DNA from: DATFWC01 sp963777755
GTDB taxonomy: Bacteria > Pseudomonadota > Alphaproteobacteria > Rhizobiales > Xanthobacteraceae
DNA: 64,000 bases
Assembly (NCBI GenBank): GCA_963777755.1
Contig: CAVZSC010000030.1
Coordinates: forward strand, 558,001 to 622,000
Reading direction: 5' to 3'
In this document: in pieces, positions 52,428-61,545 of the stretch
Numbering within the stretch: the stretch's first letter is position 1
Layout of the letters: each line of letters opens with the position of its first letter
Position numbers and translations under genes: made by a program
Notes under the pieces: generated by a model
What the model saw: only the letters and a program-made list of their open reading frames with translations
The model's database searches: none
What the model was told of the DNA's origin: nothing

Positions 52428-53194
52428 GCACGTTGCGCCTCGATCGCGTGACGCGCCGCTTCGGCGGCCTCGTCGCCGTCGACGACATCTCGCTCGATAT
52501 CGCCGCGCACGGCATCACCGCCATCATCGGGCCGAACGGCGCCGGCAAGACCACATTGTTCAACGTCATTTCCGGCTTCGACGCACCGAGCGCCGGCCAC
52601 GTGCTGTTGGCGGGAGACGACATCACCGGACTGGCGCCAGAGGCGATCGCCCGGCGCGGCCTGGTGCGGACCTTCCAGCTCGCCCACCTGTTCGACGACC
52701 TCACCGTGCTGGAGAACGTGAAGGTCGGGCGCCACCTGCATACCAGGGGCGGCCTGCTGACGGCGCTGACGCCGTACCGCGCGGCGCACGTCGAGGCCGC
52801 CGTGGAGACGACGGCGCGGCGCCTGCTGGACAGGGTCGGGCTCTCGGCGCAGGCCGACACGCTCGCCGCGGTGCTGCCGTACGGCCAGAAGCGGCTCCTG
52901 GAGATCACCCGCGCGCTCGCCGCCGAGCCCCGGCTGCTCCTCCTCGACGAGCCGGCCGCGGGCCTCAATCGCGACGAGACGACCCGGCTCGCCGCCTTGT
53001 TGCGGCAGATCGCCGACGGCGGCACGGCGGTGCTGCTGATCGAGCACGACATGAGCCTGGTGATGACGGTGGCCGCGCGCATCGCGGTGCTCGACTTCGG
53101 TCGCCTGATCGCCGAGGGAACGCCGAGCGAGGTGCGGCAGAACCGCGACGTGATCGCCGCCTACCTCGGCACCACGGAGGCCGCGCATGCTTGA
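52424..53194 (+). CDS. livG: ABC importer ATPase, LivG type
   Basis: 256 residues. Walker A GPNGAGKTT, the LivG-type segment GLVRTFQLAHLFDDLTVLEN, a variant signature LPYGQKRLLEI (usually LSYGQQR), Walker B LLLLDEPAAGL and the switch His in VLLIEHDMSLVM. It pairs with LivF. The start overlaps livM and the end overlaps livH by 8 bases, so the four genes are tightly coupled. Confidence 0.95.
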   Translation: MSTLRLDRVTRRFGGLVAVDDISLDIAAHGITAIIGPNGAGKTTLFNVISGFDAPSAGHVLLAGDDITGLAPEAIARRGLVRTFQLAHLFDDLTVLENVKVGRHLHTRGGLLTALTPYRAAHVEAAVETTARRLLDRVGLSAQADTLAAVLPYGQKRLLEITRALAAEPRLLLLDEPAAGLNRDETTRLAALLRQIADGGTAVLLIEHDMSLVMTVAARIAVLDFGRLIAEGTPSEVRQNRDVIAAYLGTTEAAHA

Positions 53195-54059
53195 GCTCAC
53201 CGCCCAGTCGATCGCCAGCGGTATCGCGGTGGGTTGCATCTACGGCCTCATCGGCATCGGCTTCTGCGTCATCTACAACGCCAGCGGCATCGTCAATTTC
53301 GCCCAGGGGGCGTTCGTGATGCTCGGCGGCATGGTCGCCTACGTCGCGCTCAACCGATTTGGCCTTCCGCTGCCGCTCGCCGCAATTCTCGCCATCGGGC
53401 TGGTCGCCGGGCTCGGCATCCTGCTGGAACGCATCGTCGTGCGGCCGCTGTGGAACCGGCAAAGCACCATGTTCGTGATGATCCTGGCGACGCTGGCGGC
53501 GCAGATCGTCATCGAGCGCCTCACCCTCATCGTCGCCGGCGACCAGCCACGCACGCTTCCGATGTTCACCGACCACCCACCGCTGCGCATCGCGGGCCTC
53601 GCGATCAGCTACCAGTTCCTGTGGATCGTCGGCTTCTCGGCGCTGTCGATCGTTCTCCTCGCCTGGTTCTTCTCCTCCACCAAGACCGGCAAGGCGATGC
53701 GTGCCTGCTCGATCAACCGGGAAGCCGCCGCCCTCATGGGCATCTCGGTGTCGCGCATGCTGGCGCTCTCGTTCGCGCTCAGCGCCGCGCTCGGCGCGCT
53801 CGCCGGCGTGCTGATCACCCCGACCCAATACACCGCGTTCAACGTCGGCGTGCCCTACGCGATCTCGGGCTTCATCGCGGCGATCGTCGGGGGCTTCGGC
53901 CGTCCGCTCGGGGCGCTCGCCGGCGGCATCCTGCTCGGCATCGCCCAGGCGCTGGCGGTCGTGTTCCTCGGCGCCGCCTCGAAGAACGTTGCCGCCCTAT
54001 CGATCCTCCTCCTGTTCCTGTTCTTCCGGCCGACCGGCCTGCTAACCTCCGCCAAATAG
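53187..54059 (+). CDS. livH: ABC importer permease, LivH type
   Basis: 290 residues, about eight membrane helices. LivH hallmarks: IASGIAVGCIYGLIGIGFCV, ASGIVNFAQGAFVMLGGMVA, the EAA-like loop NREAAALMGISVSRMLALSF, and IVGGFGRPLGALAGGILLGI. It is the last transport gene; order here is receptor-F-M-G-H instead of the textbook J-H-M-G-F. Closeness to hyuAB suggests a hydantoin, amide or N-carbamoyl compound as ligand instead of a branched-chain amino acid. Confidence 0.94.
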   Translation: MLELTAQSIASGIAVGCIYGLIGIGFCVIYNASGIVNFAQGAFVMLGGMVAYVALNRFGLPLPLAAILAIGLVAGLGILLERIVVRPLWNRQSTMFVMILATLAAQIVIERLTLIVAGDQPRTLPMFTDHPPLRIAGLAISYQFLWIVGFSALSIVLLAWFFSSTKTGKAMRACSINREAAALMGISVSRMLALSFALSAALGALAGVLITPTQYTAFNVGVPYAISGFIAAIVGGFGRPLGALAGGILLGIAQALAVVFLGAASKNVAALSILLLFLFFRPTGLLTSAK

Positions 54060-54076
54060 CGAAAGAGAGGACCCTC

Positions 54077-54412
54077 ATGGACATTCACAAGATCGACTGG
54101 AGCACGACCGAATGGAAGCTGATCCGCCAGGGGGTCGAGCAGAAGGCATTCTCCGGCAGCGGCGCCACCGTCGCATTGCATCGGCTCATGCCGGGCCACG
54201 AGCCGCGGCCGCACAGCCATCCGCACGAGCAGATCGCCTATATCGTGTCTGGCCGCATGCGCTTCTTCATCGGCGACGAATCGCACGACCTCGGGCCGGG
54301 CGGCCTCGTGGTGATTCCGCCCAACGTGACCCACTGGGGCGAGGTGCTCGGCGAAGAGCCGGTGCTCAATCTCGACGTGTTCACGCCGAAGCGCCCCGAA
54401 TACGCGCCGTGA
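54077..54412 (+). CDS. Single-domain cupin protein
   Basis: 111 residues with AAAGAGAGG upstream. Cupin motif 1 is GHEPRPHSHPHEQIAYIVSG with the His-His-Glu metal ligands, and motif 2 is PGGLVVIPPNVTHWGE with the last His. All metal ligands are present, so it is probably a small metal-binding enzyme or sensor of the RmlC-like fold. It follows livH by 17 bp and likely belongs to the same operon, where it could be an isomerase or dioxygenase for the imported compound. No reaction can be assigned. Confidence 0.85.
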   Translation: MDIHKIDWSTTEWKLIRQGVEQKAFSGSGATVALHRLMPGHEPRPHSHPHEQIAYIVSGRMRFFIGDESHDLGPGGLVVIPPNVTHWGEVLGEEPVLNLDVFTPKRPEYAP

Positions 54413-54492
54413 TGTCGCGTTGCGCGGACGATCGCGAGTCGGTCCGGGACGCTCTGCCCGATAGGGCGTGACTATTGCGGGCGGCCGGGGCA

Positions 54493-54510
54493 CCACGCCC
54501 TGTGGCGTGG
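54493..54510 (+). terminator. Hairpin after the Liv/cupin operon
   Basis: CCACGCC (54493-54499) pairs with GGCGTGG (54504-54510) around a 4-base loop, 80 bases after the cupin stop. No T-run follows, so this is a weak or Rho-assisted terminator at best. Confidence 0.4.
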
Positions 54511-54675
54511 CTGCACAACGCGCCCGCACGCGATCGCTGACCATATCCGCCACGGATTGCGCCGCGACACCAGTCAACTTTCTTTGAAGCTTACGTGATG
54601 CGCCGTCACGTTTCCTTGAGTCCTTGATCATTCCGGCGGCTGGGTGCGTCCAACGGACGCCACAGGGGCGCTCAA

Positions 54676-56229
54676 GTGCTGCTGCAGTTCGAAGGCCACA
54701 TTCTCGATCCGGCCCGACGCGAGCTCACGCGCATGGGCGCCGTCGTACCCATGGAGCCGCAGGTTTTCGACCTGCTGCTCTACCTGATTCGCAATCGCGA
54801 TCGCGTGGTCAGCAAGGGCGACCTCATCGCCGGCGTGTGGAACGGCCGCATCGTCTCGGAGTCCACGCTCGCCACCCGCATCAACGCCGCCCGCCGCGTC
54901 CTCGGCGACGACGGCAAGCAGCAGCGCTTCATCCGCACGGCAGCGCGCAAAGGCATTCGCTTCGTCGGGCAGGTGCGTGAGCAGCCGGCGGCTGCTACAG
55001 GCAACGTCGGACGCAAGGATGATTGTTCTGGCATCGCTGCGCTCCCGGCCCCGATCGTCGACCGACCGTCGATCGCCGTGCTGCCGTTCGAAAACATGTC
55101 GGACGACCGCACGCTCGAGTTCCTGGCCGACGGGCTCGTGGAGGACGTGATCGCGCTGCTGGCGCGCGTGCCCGGCTTCTTCGTCATCGCGCGGGCGTCC
55201 TCGTTCGTCTACCGGCCGATGTCGTTGGAATTCCGGCAGGTCGGGATGGAGCTCGGTGTCCGCTACGTCGTCACCGGCAGCGTTCGCGGCTCGGAGGGGC
55301 GCGTGCGCGTCACCACGCAGCTCATCGAGGCGGAAACCGGCACCCAGCTGTGGGGCGCGCGCTACGACGTCGAGCGCGGCGACACGCTCGAGCTGCAGGA
55401 CCGGATCGCCCGCGAGATCATCACCGAGCTGGAGCCGGCGCTGACGAGGGCGGAACTGTCGATCATCCGGCGGCGCCGGACCGACAGCATCGACGCCTGG
55501 TCGCAATTCCGCCAGGCGTCCGGCGCCATTGCGCTCGGCGGATGGAACGAGGACTCGCTCGGCGAAGCCATCGAGCACCTGCGCAAGGCCATCCTCGCCG
55601 ACCCCGAGTTTGCGCTGGCGCGCGCCATGTTGGCGCTGTTCAGCACATTCGGCGCAATCATGTTCATGCTCGGCGACTGTGCCGCTGTGAAGCGGAACGC
55701 CTTCGCCGAGGCAGAGCGTGCAGTCGCCATCGATCCCAATGGCTCCGACGTGCTCGGCTATGCGGGTTGCGCGTTTTCCTCTCTCGGCGACGTAAAGCGT
55801 GGCTGCGAACTGCTCGAGCGCGCGGTCGAGCTCGATCCCAGCAATGCACAGGCGCGCGTCGCGCTCGGCGCCGCACAGATACGGTTGAAGGATTTGGACC
55901 GGGGAAGCGAGAACATGCGGCTCGGGATGCGGCTGAGCCCGCGCGATTTCCGCCTGGCATTCTGGGGCATGGTCCTGGCCAAGGGCCTCGTTCGCGCCGG
56001 CCGCCTGGAGGAAGCGCTGGCCGAGGCCGCCGTCGCCTCGCGTCGCGACTCCCGGCTCTACACCTCGCGCGTCGTCGCCGCCTGGTCGATGACGAGGCTC
56101 GGACGGAGCGAGGAGGCGCGGCATGCGCTCGCCGAGGCGCGCCGCATCCGGCCACGGCTCAGCCTCGACGAGATCCGCCGCTTCTTCGGTCCGGATGCGG
56201 CGGAAGCCCTGGGCGCGCTTTGGGGCTGA
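54676..56229 (+). CDS. Winged-helix (OmpR/CadC-type) regulator with TolB-like and TPR regions, copy A
   Basis: 517 residues from the GTG at 54676. Residues 1-100 form an OmpR/CadC-type winged helix (GHILDPARRELTRMGAVVPM, FDLLLYLIRNRDRVVSKGDL, STLATRINAARRVLGDDGKQ). Residues 125-255 match the TolB-like domain found next to adenylate-cyclase-like regulators (PSIAVLPFENMSDDRTLEFL, VRYVVTGSVRGSEGRVRVTT, GTQLWGARYDVERGD). The rest is tetratricopeptide-like. No membrane helix is present, so unlike CadC it is cytoplasmic. Copy B at 58499-60052 has the same length and is similar throughout. It converges on an RTX gene, suggesting that it regulates RTX production. Confidence 0.9.
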   Translation: MLLQFEGHILDPARRELTRMGAVVPMEPQVFDLLLYLIRNRDRVVSKGDLIAGVWNGRIVSESTLATRINAARRVLGDDGKQQRFIRTAARKGIRFVGQVREQPAAATGNVGRKDDCSGIAALPAPIVDRPSIAVLPFENMSDDRTLEFLADGLVEDVIALLARVPGFFVIARASSFVYRPMSLEFRQVGMELGVRYVVTGSVRGSEGRVRVTTQLIEAETGTQLWGARYDVERGDTLELQDRIAREIITELEPALTRAELSIIRRRRTDSIDAWSQFRQASGAIALGGWNEDSLGEAIEHLRKAILADPEFALARAMLALFSTFGAIMFMLGDCAAVKRNAFAEAERAVAIDPNGSDVLGYAGCAFSSLGDVKRGCELLERAVELDPSNAQARVALGAAQIRLKDLDRGSENMRLGMRLSPRDFRLAFWGMVLAKGLVRAGRLEEALAEAAVASRRDSRLYTSRVVAAWSMTRLGRSEEARHALAEARRIRPRLSLDEIRRFFGPDAAEALGALWG

Positions 56230-56303
56230 GGGTCTTTCTGTGTTGACGCACGGCCTTGCGAGCGCTTGTCGGCGCGTTCAGTCAAAACCCGCTCGCCAAA
56301 GAG

Positions 56304-56337
56304 GCCTCCCCCGCCGAGGGGGCCGGGCGGGGGAGGC
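56304..56337. terminator. Strong bidirectional hairpin
   Basis: GCCTCCCCCGCC (56304-56315) and GGCGGGGGAGGC (56326-56337) make a perfect 12-bp stem with a 10-base loop, between the convergent regulator A (ends 56229) and RTX A (ends 56392). No T-run is present on either side. Confidence 0.55.
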
Positions 56338-56391
56338 GAGGAGGAGCCGGGAGGGAGAGGCCCGGCGCCTCGTGTCCGCTCGGCCGGGGCG

Positions 56392-57798
56392 TCAGCCGAA
56401 GTTGCTCGTGGTGATCGTCCCGGTAGCGCCGGTGATGTCGATCAGCAGATCGCCGGCGTCGTCAAACTCGTCGAACCTCGTATCCATGTTGATCGCCAGG
56501 TAGGTGCGGCCCTCGAATGTGAACTGAGCCGCTCCTCCCGCGGCCGGTCCGCCCGCGAGCCTGTGGGCCAGGTGCATCGCCTCGTACGCGGCGCTGGTCA
56601 GACTGCCGCCCGCCAGCGCGCCGACGTCGCTTGCAAAGCCGATCGTCGTGAAGGCGATGCGGAACCTGTCCTCCGCCCAGTTCACGTCGGTGATAAGATC
56701 GATCGGACCGCCACTGGCGGCGCGGTTGCCGTCGTCGTAGGTGTTGGCATAGGTGAACAGGTCGTTGCCGCTGCCCCCCGTGACCGTGTCGGCATCCGCC
56801 CCGCCGAAGAAGGTGTCGTTCCCTTCATTGCCCAGCATCAGGTCCGCGGCCCTGTTGCTCAATTGGAGCCCGCGGATCGAGTCGTTCCCCTGGCCGCCGA
56901 ACATGGTGTTGTTGCCCTCGGCACCGAAAATCGCAAGCAAGTCGTCGCCCTCGTTGCCGAAATGGATGTTGTTGCCGGAGCCGTCGGTTACGTAATCGTT
57001 GCCGACGCCGCCGACTACCGTGTCGTCGCCCGCCTGGGTGCTGATCGTATCGGCGCCGCCGTGACCGAACACGAAATCGGCGCCGATCCAGGTGAGGATG
57101 CGGTCGCTGCCGTCGGCCGAATCCGCGCCGCCGAGCACGGTGACGTTGCCACTGCCCTCGTAGATGCTGATCGTGTCCGCCCCTTCGTTGCCGAAGTAGA
57201 GCGGGTTGTTGCCGGCGTCATAGCGGCCGAACAGCGAGTCATCGCCCCGGCCGCCGAACACGGTGTCGAATCCGTTGTCCGCCGTGACGGTATCGTTCCC
57301 CTCGTTGGCGAACACGAGATCGGCAAAAGCCCCGAGCGACGACACGATGCTGTCATTGGAGAACCCGCCGATCAGCGTATCCTCGCCCATTCTCGCTACG
57401 AGCGTATCCTCGCCGCCGTTGCCGAACACGAGGTCGCTTCCCGAGCCGGCCAGGATCGAATCGGCGTTGTCGGTCGAGTCGTTGCCGCCCAGGATAATCT
57501 GCCCGACGACCGCATTCGACACGTTGATGGTATCGGCCCCGTCGGCGCCGAACAGCGCCATTGGGCCGATCGCGCCGGCGGCGAAGATGCTGTCGTTCTG
57601 GATACCGCCATTGACGGTGCCGGTATTGCCGGCCTGCAGCACCACGGTGTCATTGCCGGCGTCGCCGGCGACGGTCGCGAGGCCCGAGCCGACCAGGATG
57701 CAGTCGTTGCCGCTGAGGCCGACGATGGTGCCGGGACCGGCCTCGCCGGCCTGGTTCAACGTATCATTTCCAGTCGTACCTGTCATATTATACGCCAT
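56392..57798 (-). CDS. RTX-type calcium-binding repeat protein A
   Basis: 468 residues from the ATG at 57798, preceded by GGGAG. No N-terminal signal peptide; it opens MAYNMTGTTGNDTLNQAG. Most of the chain is a run of imperfect Gly-Asp repeats built on FGNEGNDT, GGxGNDS and DLVFGNGG, the pattern of calcium-bound RTX beta-rolls. The last 120 residues are non-repetitive and conserved in all three copies: DVNWAEDRFRIAF, QFTFEGRTYLAINMDT and a final LLIDITGATGTITTSNFG. RTX proteins are normally exported by type I secretion through a C-terminal signal; the exporter genes are not in this window. A surface or secreted structural role is likely. It converges on regulator A. Confidence 0.88.
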   Translation of the reverse strand: MAYNMTGTTGNDTLNQAGEAGPGTIVGLSGNDCILVGSGLATVAGDAGNDTVVLQAGNTGTVNGGIQNDSIFAAGAIGPMALFGADGADTINVSNAVVGQIILGGNDSTDNADSILAGSGSDLVFGNGGEDTLVARMGEDTLIGGFSNDSIVSSLGAFADLVFANEGNDTVTADNGFDTVFGGRGDDSLFGRYDAGNNPLYFGNEGADTISIYEGSGNVTVLGGADSADGSDRILTWIGADFVFGHGGADTISTQAGDDTVVGGVGNDYVTDGSGNNIHFGNEGDDLLAIFGAEGNNTMFGGQGNDSIRGLQLSNRAADLMLGNEGNDTFFGGADADTVTGGSGNDLFTYANTYDDGNRAASGGPIDLITDVNWAEDRFRIAFTTIGFASDVGALAGGSLTSAAYEAMHLAHRLAGGPAAGGAAQFTFEGRTYLAINMDTRFDEFDDAGDLLIDITGATGTITTSNFG

Positions 57799-57919
57799 GT
57801 TCAAACTCCCAGGTTGCGCGCCATGCGGCGGGTGTTCAGGGTGAAGATGTCTCGAGGGTTGGGGACCAAGGCCGACGAGCTGCCCACCGTCGGCCCGCAT
57901 CATCCGGTGTGCGGATCAT

Positions 57920-58294
57920 TCAGCGCCCGGCAGCCGCGGGATCGAGCGGCCCGAACCCGGGCACGCCGTCGACCGCGCTGAAGTCCCAGGAATTCTCAGC
58001 CAGGCCGTCGCCGATCTGGCGCGGGACGGACGCGTTGTCCGTCTGCCGCTCGCCCGCAACCCAGGCAGTCAGGCACATGGCGCTCAGTTCGTCGACACAG
58101 CCCTGCGGCGGTACCGTTTGGTAGCGGACAGGGTGCACCAGGGAAGCCGCAACGTCATCGGGCAAGGCTTGAATGACCTGCGAGCCGGCGAATGCGACCA
58201 GGCCGGCCAGGAGGCCGCCTGCCGCGGCGAGCAGAATGGGTCTGCGCCGAAGTGCCAGCGTCCCGCGCGCGATGCGGGTCGATACGATCGACAT
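57920..58294 (-). CDS. Small single-pass membrane or exported protein, hypothetical
   Basis: 124 residues from the ATG at 58294 with GGAGG 7 bases upstream. After a basic start (RIARGTLALRRR), a membrane or signal helix ILLAAAGGLLAGLVAFAGSQ follows, then about 80 polar residues with two cysteines (VPPQGCVDELSAMCLTAWVA). It is divergent from regulator B and upstream of RTX A in the same direction, with a 121-bp gap. The CTTGA repeats at 58407-58433 lie in the shared promoter region. No family recognised. Confidence 0.65.
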   Translation of the reverse strand: MSIVSTRIARGTLALRRRPILLAAAGGLLAGLVAFAGSQVIQALPDDVAASLVHPVRYQTVPPQGCVDELSAMCLTAWVAGERQTDNASVPRQIGDGLAENSWDFSAVDGVPGFGPLDPAAAGR

Positions 58295-58406
58295 GACAAG
58301 TCCTCCGTGCACGGCGTCCGGGAATCCAGTCGATGGGCGCGCCTGCGGCGGCGCCCGCGATTTCCCTCACTGCACTTGCTTTGTCGGTGCGGACGGGCTG
58401 AATACT

Positions 58407-58433
58407 CTTGAGGCGGCCTTGATTGTTTCTTGA
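58407..58433. promoter_or_regulatory. Three CTTGA direct repeats phased at 11 bp
   Basis: CTTGA occurs at 58407-58411, 58418-58422 and 58429-58433, exactly 11 bp apart each time (CTTGA-N6 repeated). OmpR-type winged-helix regulators bind direct repeats with about one helical turn between them, so this fits a site for regulator A or B. It lies between the divergent starts of the small membrane protein (58294) and regulator B (58499). Two phased copies recur at 63133-63148. Confidence 0.65.
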
Positions 58434-58498
58434 GATTTCGTCGACCCTCGGAGGTCTCGAGGGGTGCGCGACGCCGCAACGCGAACTGGAGTGCAATC

Positions 58499-60052
58499 GT
58501 GCCTTTTGAGTTCGGAGGCCACGTTCTCGATCCGGCCCGGCGCGAGCTCCGGCGCAGCGGCGTCGTCGTGCCGATGGAGCCCCAGGTGTTCGACCTGCTG
58601 CTCTACCTGGTCCGCAATCGCGAGCGCCTCGTCAGCAAGGACGACCTCATCGCCGACGTGTGGAGCGGCCGTATCGTCTCGGAGTCGACGCTTGCAACCC
58701 GCATCAACGCCGCCCGCCGCGCGCTCGGTGACGACGGCAAACAACAGCGGTTCATCCGCACGGCAGCGCGCAGGGGCATCCGCTTCGTCGCGGAGGTGCG
58801 CGAGCAGGCCGAGCCCTCCGCCGGCGACGCCGAACGCCCGGACGACAGCCCGAGCATCGTCCCGCTGCCGTCGCCGATCGTCGATCGGCCGTCGATCGCG
58901 GTGCTGCCGTTCGAAAACTTGTCGGAGGACCGCGCGCTCGAGCTCCTGGCGAGCGGGCTCGTCGAGGACGTGATCGCGCTGCTGGCGCGGGTGCCCGGCT
59001 TCTTCGTCATCGCCCGCGCCTCCTCGTTCATCTACCGGCCGATGTCGGCCGAAGTCCGGCGGGTCGGGATGGAGCTCGGCGTGCGTTACGTCGTGACCGG
59101 CACCGTTCGCGGCTCGTCGGGGCGCGTGCGTCTCACCGCGCAACTGATCGAGGCGGACACCGGCACCCAGCTGTGGGCCGCGCGCTATGACGTCGCGCGC
59201 GGCGACACGCTCGACCTGCAGGACCAGATCGCCCGCGAGATCATCGCCGAGCTGGAGCCGGCGTTGACCAAGGCGGAACTGTCGATCATCCGGCGGCGGC
59301 GAACCGACAGCGTCGATGCCTGGTCGCACTATCGGCGAGCGCTCGGCGCCATCGCGCTCGGAGGATTGAACGAAGAGACCGTGGCCGAAGCGATCGAACA
59401 GCTGCGCCAGGCGATCCTCGTCGACGCGGGGTTTGCGCTGGCGCGCGCGCTGCTTGCACGTATCAGCACGTTCGGCGCAAGCCTGTTCCTGATCGGCGAT
59501 GCCGCCGCGACGCACCGGGAGGCGTTCGCGGAGGCCGAGCGCGCCGTCGCCATGGACCCGAACGACTCCGACGTGCTCGGCCTTTCCGGCTGCGCGCTGT
59601 CCGACCTGGGCGACGTGAAGCGCGGCTGCGAGCTGCTCGAGCGGGCCGTGGAACTCGACCCGAGCAATGCGCAGGCGCGCGTATCGCTCGGCGCCGCACA
59701 GATCAACCTGCAGGAGCTCGACCGGGGAATCGAGAACATGCGGCTCGGCATGCGACTGAGCCCGCGCGACTTTCGCCTGGCGTTCTGGGGCATGATCCTG
59801 GCCAGTGCGATGGTGCGCGTCGGCCGGCTCGAGGACGCGCTGGCCGAGGCGACCGCCGCCTCCCGGCGCGACGCGCGGCTCTATGCCTCGCGTGTCGTCA
59901 CCGCCTGGGCCGCGGCGAAGCTCGAGCGGCCCGAGGACGCGCGGCACGCGCTGGCCGAGGCGCGCCGCATCCGGCCGCGGCTGACCCTCGACGAGATCGG
60001 CCGCTTCTTCGGCCCCGGTGCGGCGGAGATCCTCGCGCCGCTGTGGAGCTAA
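58499..60052 (+). CDS. Winged-helix (OmpR/CadC-type) regulator with TolB-like and TPR regions, copy B
   Basis: 517 residues from the GTG at 58499, with GGAG upstream; this start aligns with copy A, while the frame extends back to 58430. Domains as in copy A: winged helix (GHVLDPARRELRRSGVVVPM, STLATRINAARRALGDDGKQ), TolB-like domain (PSIAVLPFENLSEDRALELL, VRYVVTGTVRGSSGRVRLTA) and helical repeats (RGCELLERAVELDPSNAQAR). Differences from copy A are spread evenly, the inter-domain linker being most variable (residues 102-125). A gene duplication is clear. It converges on RTX B with 23 bp between the stops. Confidence 0.9.
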   Translation: MPFEFGGHVLDPARRELRRSGVVVPMEPQVFDLLLYLVRNRERLVSKDDLIADVWSGRIVSESTLATRINAARRALGDDGKQQRFIRTAARRGIRFVAEVREQAEPSAGDAERPDDSPSIVPLPSPIVDRPSIAVLPFENLSEDRALELLASGLVEDVIALLARVPGFFVIARASSFIYRPMSAEVRRVGMELGVRYVVTGTVRGSSGRVRLTAQLIEADTGTQLWAARYDVARGDTLDLQDQIAREIIAELEPALTKAELSIIRRRRTDSVDAWSHYRRALGAIALGGLNEETVAEAIEQLRQAILVDAGFALARALLARISTFGASLFLIGDAAATHREAFAEAERAVAMDPNDSDVLGLSGCALSDLGDVKRGCELLERAVELDPSNAQARVSLGAAQINLQELDRGIENMRLGMRLSPRDFRLAFWGMILASAMVRVGRLEDALAEATAASRRDARLYASRVVTAWAAAKLERPEDARHALAEARRIRPRLTLDEIGRFFGPGAAEILAPLWS

Positions 60053-60075
60053 GGCGGCGAGACGAGCGACGATCG

Positions 60076-61485
60076 TCAGATGAACCTAGTCGCAGCAATC
60101 GCCCCGGTTACCCCGGTGATGTCGATGAGCAGGTCGCCCGCATCGGCGAATGCGGCGTAGGTCGTATCCTGGTTGATCGCCACGAAAGTGCGGCCGTTGA
60201 ACGTGAACTGCGCCGCGACGTTGACGTTCTGGCTGCCGTTGAGCGCAAAGGCGGCGGCGATGGCGCCGGCGGCGGCGGCGTTCAGGGTGGCGCCGGTTCC
60301 GGTCCCGGTGTCGGCCGCAAAGGCGACGGCATTGAGGGCCTGGAGCCTGTCCTCGGCCCAGTTCAGATCGATGATGCGCTCGACCGGCCCGCCGCCGGCC
60401 GCGTTGTTGCCGTCATCGTGGGCGTTCAGGTAGGAGAACACGTCGTTGCCGCTGCCGCCCGCGAGCGTGTCGATGTTGCCGCCGCCGTAGAGGGTGTCGT
60501 TGCCTTCATTGCCCTGCAGGCTGTCGGCGCCTCCCGCCGCGGCACCGATCATGTGCATCGAATCGTTGCCGAGACCGCCGAATACGGTGCCGCTGCCGAA
60601 TAACGGGAGGACGATGCACGTATCGTTGCCCTCGTTGCCGAAGACGAGGTTGCCGCCGCCTTCGTCTAAGATGGAATCGCTGCCGAAACCGCAGACCACG
60701 GTGTCGTCGCCGACGTCGGGGATGAGCGTGTCGTCGCCGCCGTTGCCGAAGATGAAGTCGGCTCCGGTGCCGGACATGACGGAATCGCCGCCGTCCGCCG
60801 AGTCGTTGCCGCCGAGGATCGTGAGGGCGCCGCTGCTGTTTCTAAGGTTGATCGAGTCTCCGCCTTCGTTGCCGAAATACCGAATGTGGTCCTGGGGCTC
60901 GTGGTGACCCCACAGCGAGTTGTTGCCGAGACCGCCGAACACGGTGTCGTTGCCGCTGTCGACCACGACCGTATCGTTGCCCTCGTTGGCGAAAACGAGA
61001 TTGTCGAAAGCATCTCCTGAGGTCAGAAGCTGATCGTCGCCGAAGCCGCCGACCAGCGTATCGTGGCCATAGTGGCTGTTGATGGCGTCGTTGCCACCGT
61101 TGCCGAACATCAGGTCGCTGCCGATGCCGCCGACGAGGGAGTCGGCGCCGTCGGCCGCGTTGTTGCCCCCCAGAATTGTCTGCCCGGCGTCGGCGTAGAC
61201 CATGTAGACGGTGTCGGCGCCGTCGCCGGCGAACAGAACCATCGAGCCCGCCGGGGCGGTGACGACGGTATAGATGCTGTCATTTTCGGTGCCGCCGGTG
61301 ACGGTGCCGGTATTGCCGGCCTGCACCCGGATCGTGTCATTGCCGGAATCGCCGGCGACGGCGATGAGACCCGACCCCGCCAAGATGCAGTCGTCGCCGG
61401 CGAGCCCGACGATGGTGCCGGGACCGGCGTCGGACGATTGGTTCAGCGTATCATTTCCGGCCGTACCGGTCACCGTATAGGCCAT
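60076..61485 (-). CDS. RTX-type calcium-binding repeat protein B
   Basis: 469 residues, ATG 61485 with GAGG about 10 bases upstream. N-terminus MAYTVTGTAGNDTLNQSSDA aligns with copies A and C. Repeats of the kind FGNGGNDAI, GGFGDDQL and FGNEGNDT fill the first 330 residues. The C-terminal block reads DLNWAEDRLQALN, QFTFNGRTFVAINQDT and LLIDITGVTGAIAATRFI. No signal peptide and no cysteine-rich region. As with copy A, secretion by a type I system encoded elsewhere is expected. It is downstream of copy C in the same direction (60-bp gap), so B and C may share a transcript. Confidence 0.88.
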   Translation of the reverse strand: MAYTVTGTAGNDTLNQSSDAGPGTIVGLAGDDCILAGSGLIAVAGDSGNDTIRVQAGNTGTVTGGTENDSIYTVVTAPAGSMVLFAGDGADTVYMVYADAGQTILGGNNAADGADSLVGGIGSDLMFGNGGNDAINSHYGHDTLVGGFGDDQLLTSGDAFDNLVFANEGNDTVVVDSGNDTVFGGLGNNSLWGHHEPQDHIRYFGNEGGDSINLRNSSGALTILGGNDSADGGDSVMSGTGADFIFGNGGDDTLIPDVGDDTVVCGFGSDSILDEGGGNLVFGNEGNDTCIVLPLFGSGTVFGGLGNDSMHMIGAAAGGADSLQGNEGNDTLYGGGNIDTLAGGSGNDVFSYLNAHDDGNNAAGGGPVERIIDLNWAEDRLQALNAVAFAADTGTGTGATLNAAAAGAIAAAFALNGSQNVNVAAQFTFNGRTFVAINQDTTYAAFADAGDLLIDITGVTGAIAATRFI

Positions 61486-61545
61486 GGCTGTCAGTCCTCT
61501 ATGTGGGTGTCCCGTCTCTCGATGGGCAAGCCGAGCGGCTTTTCG

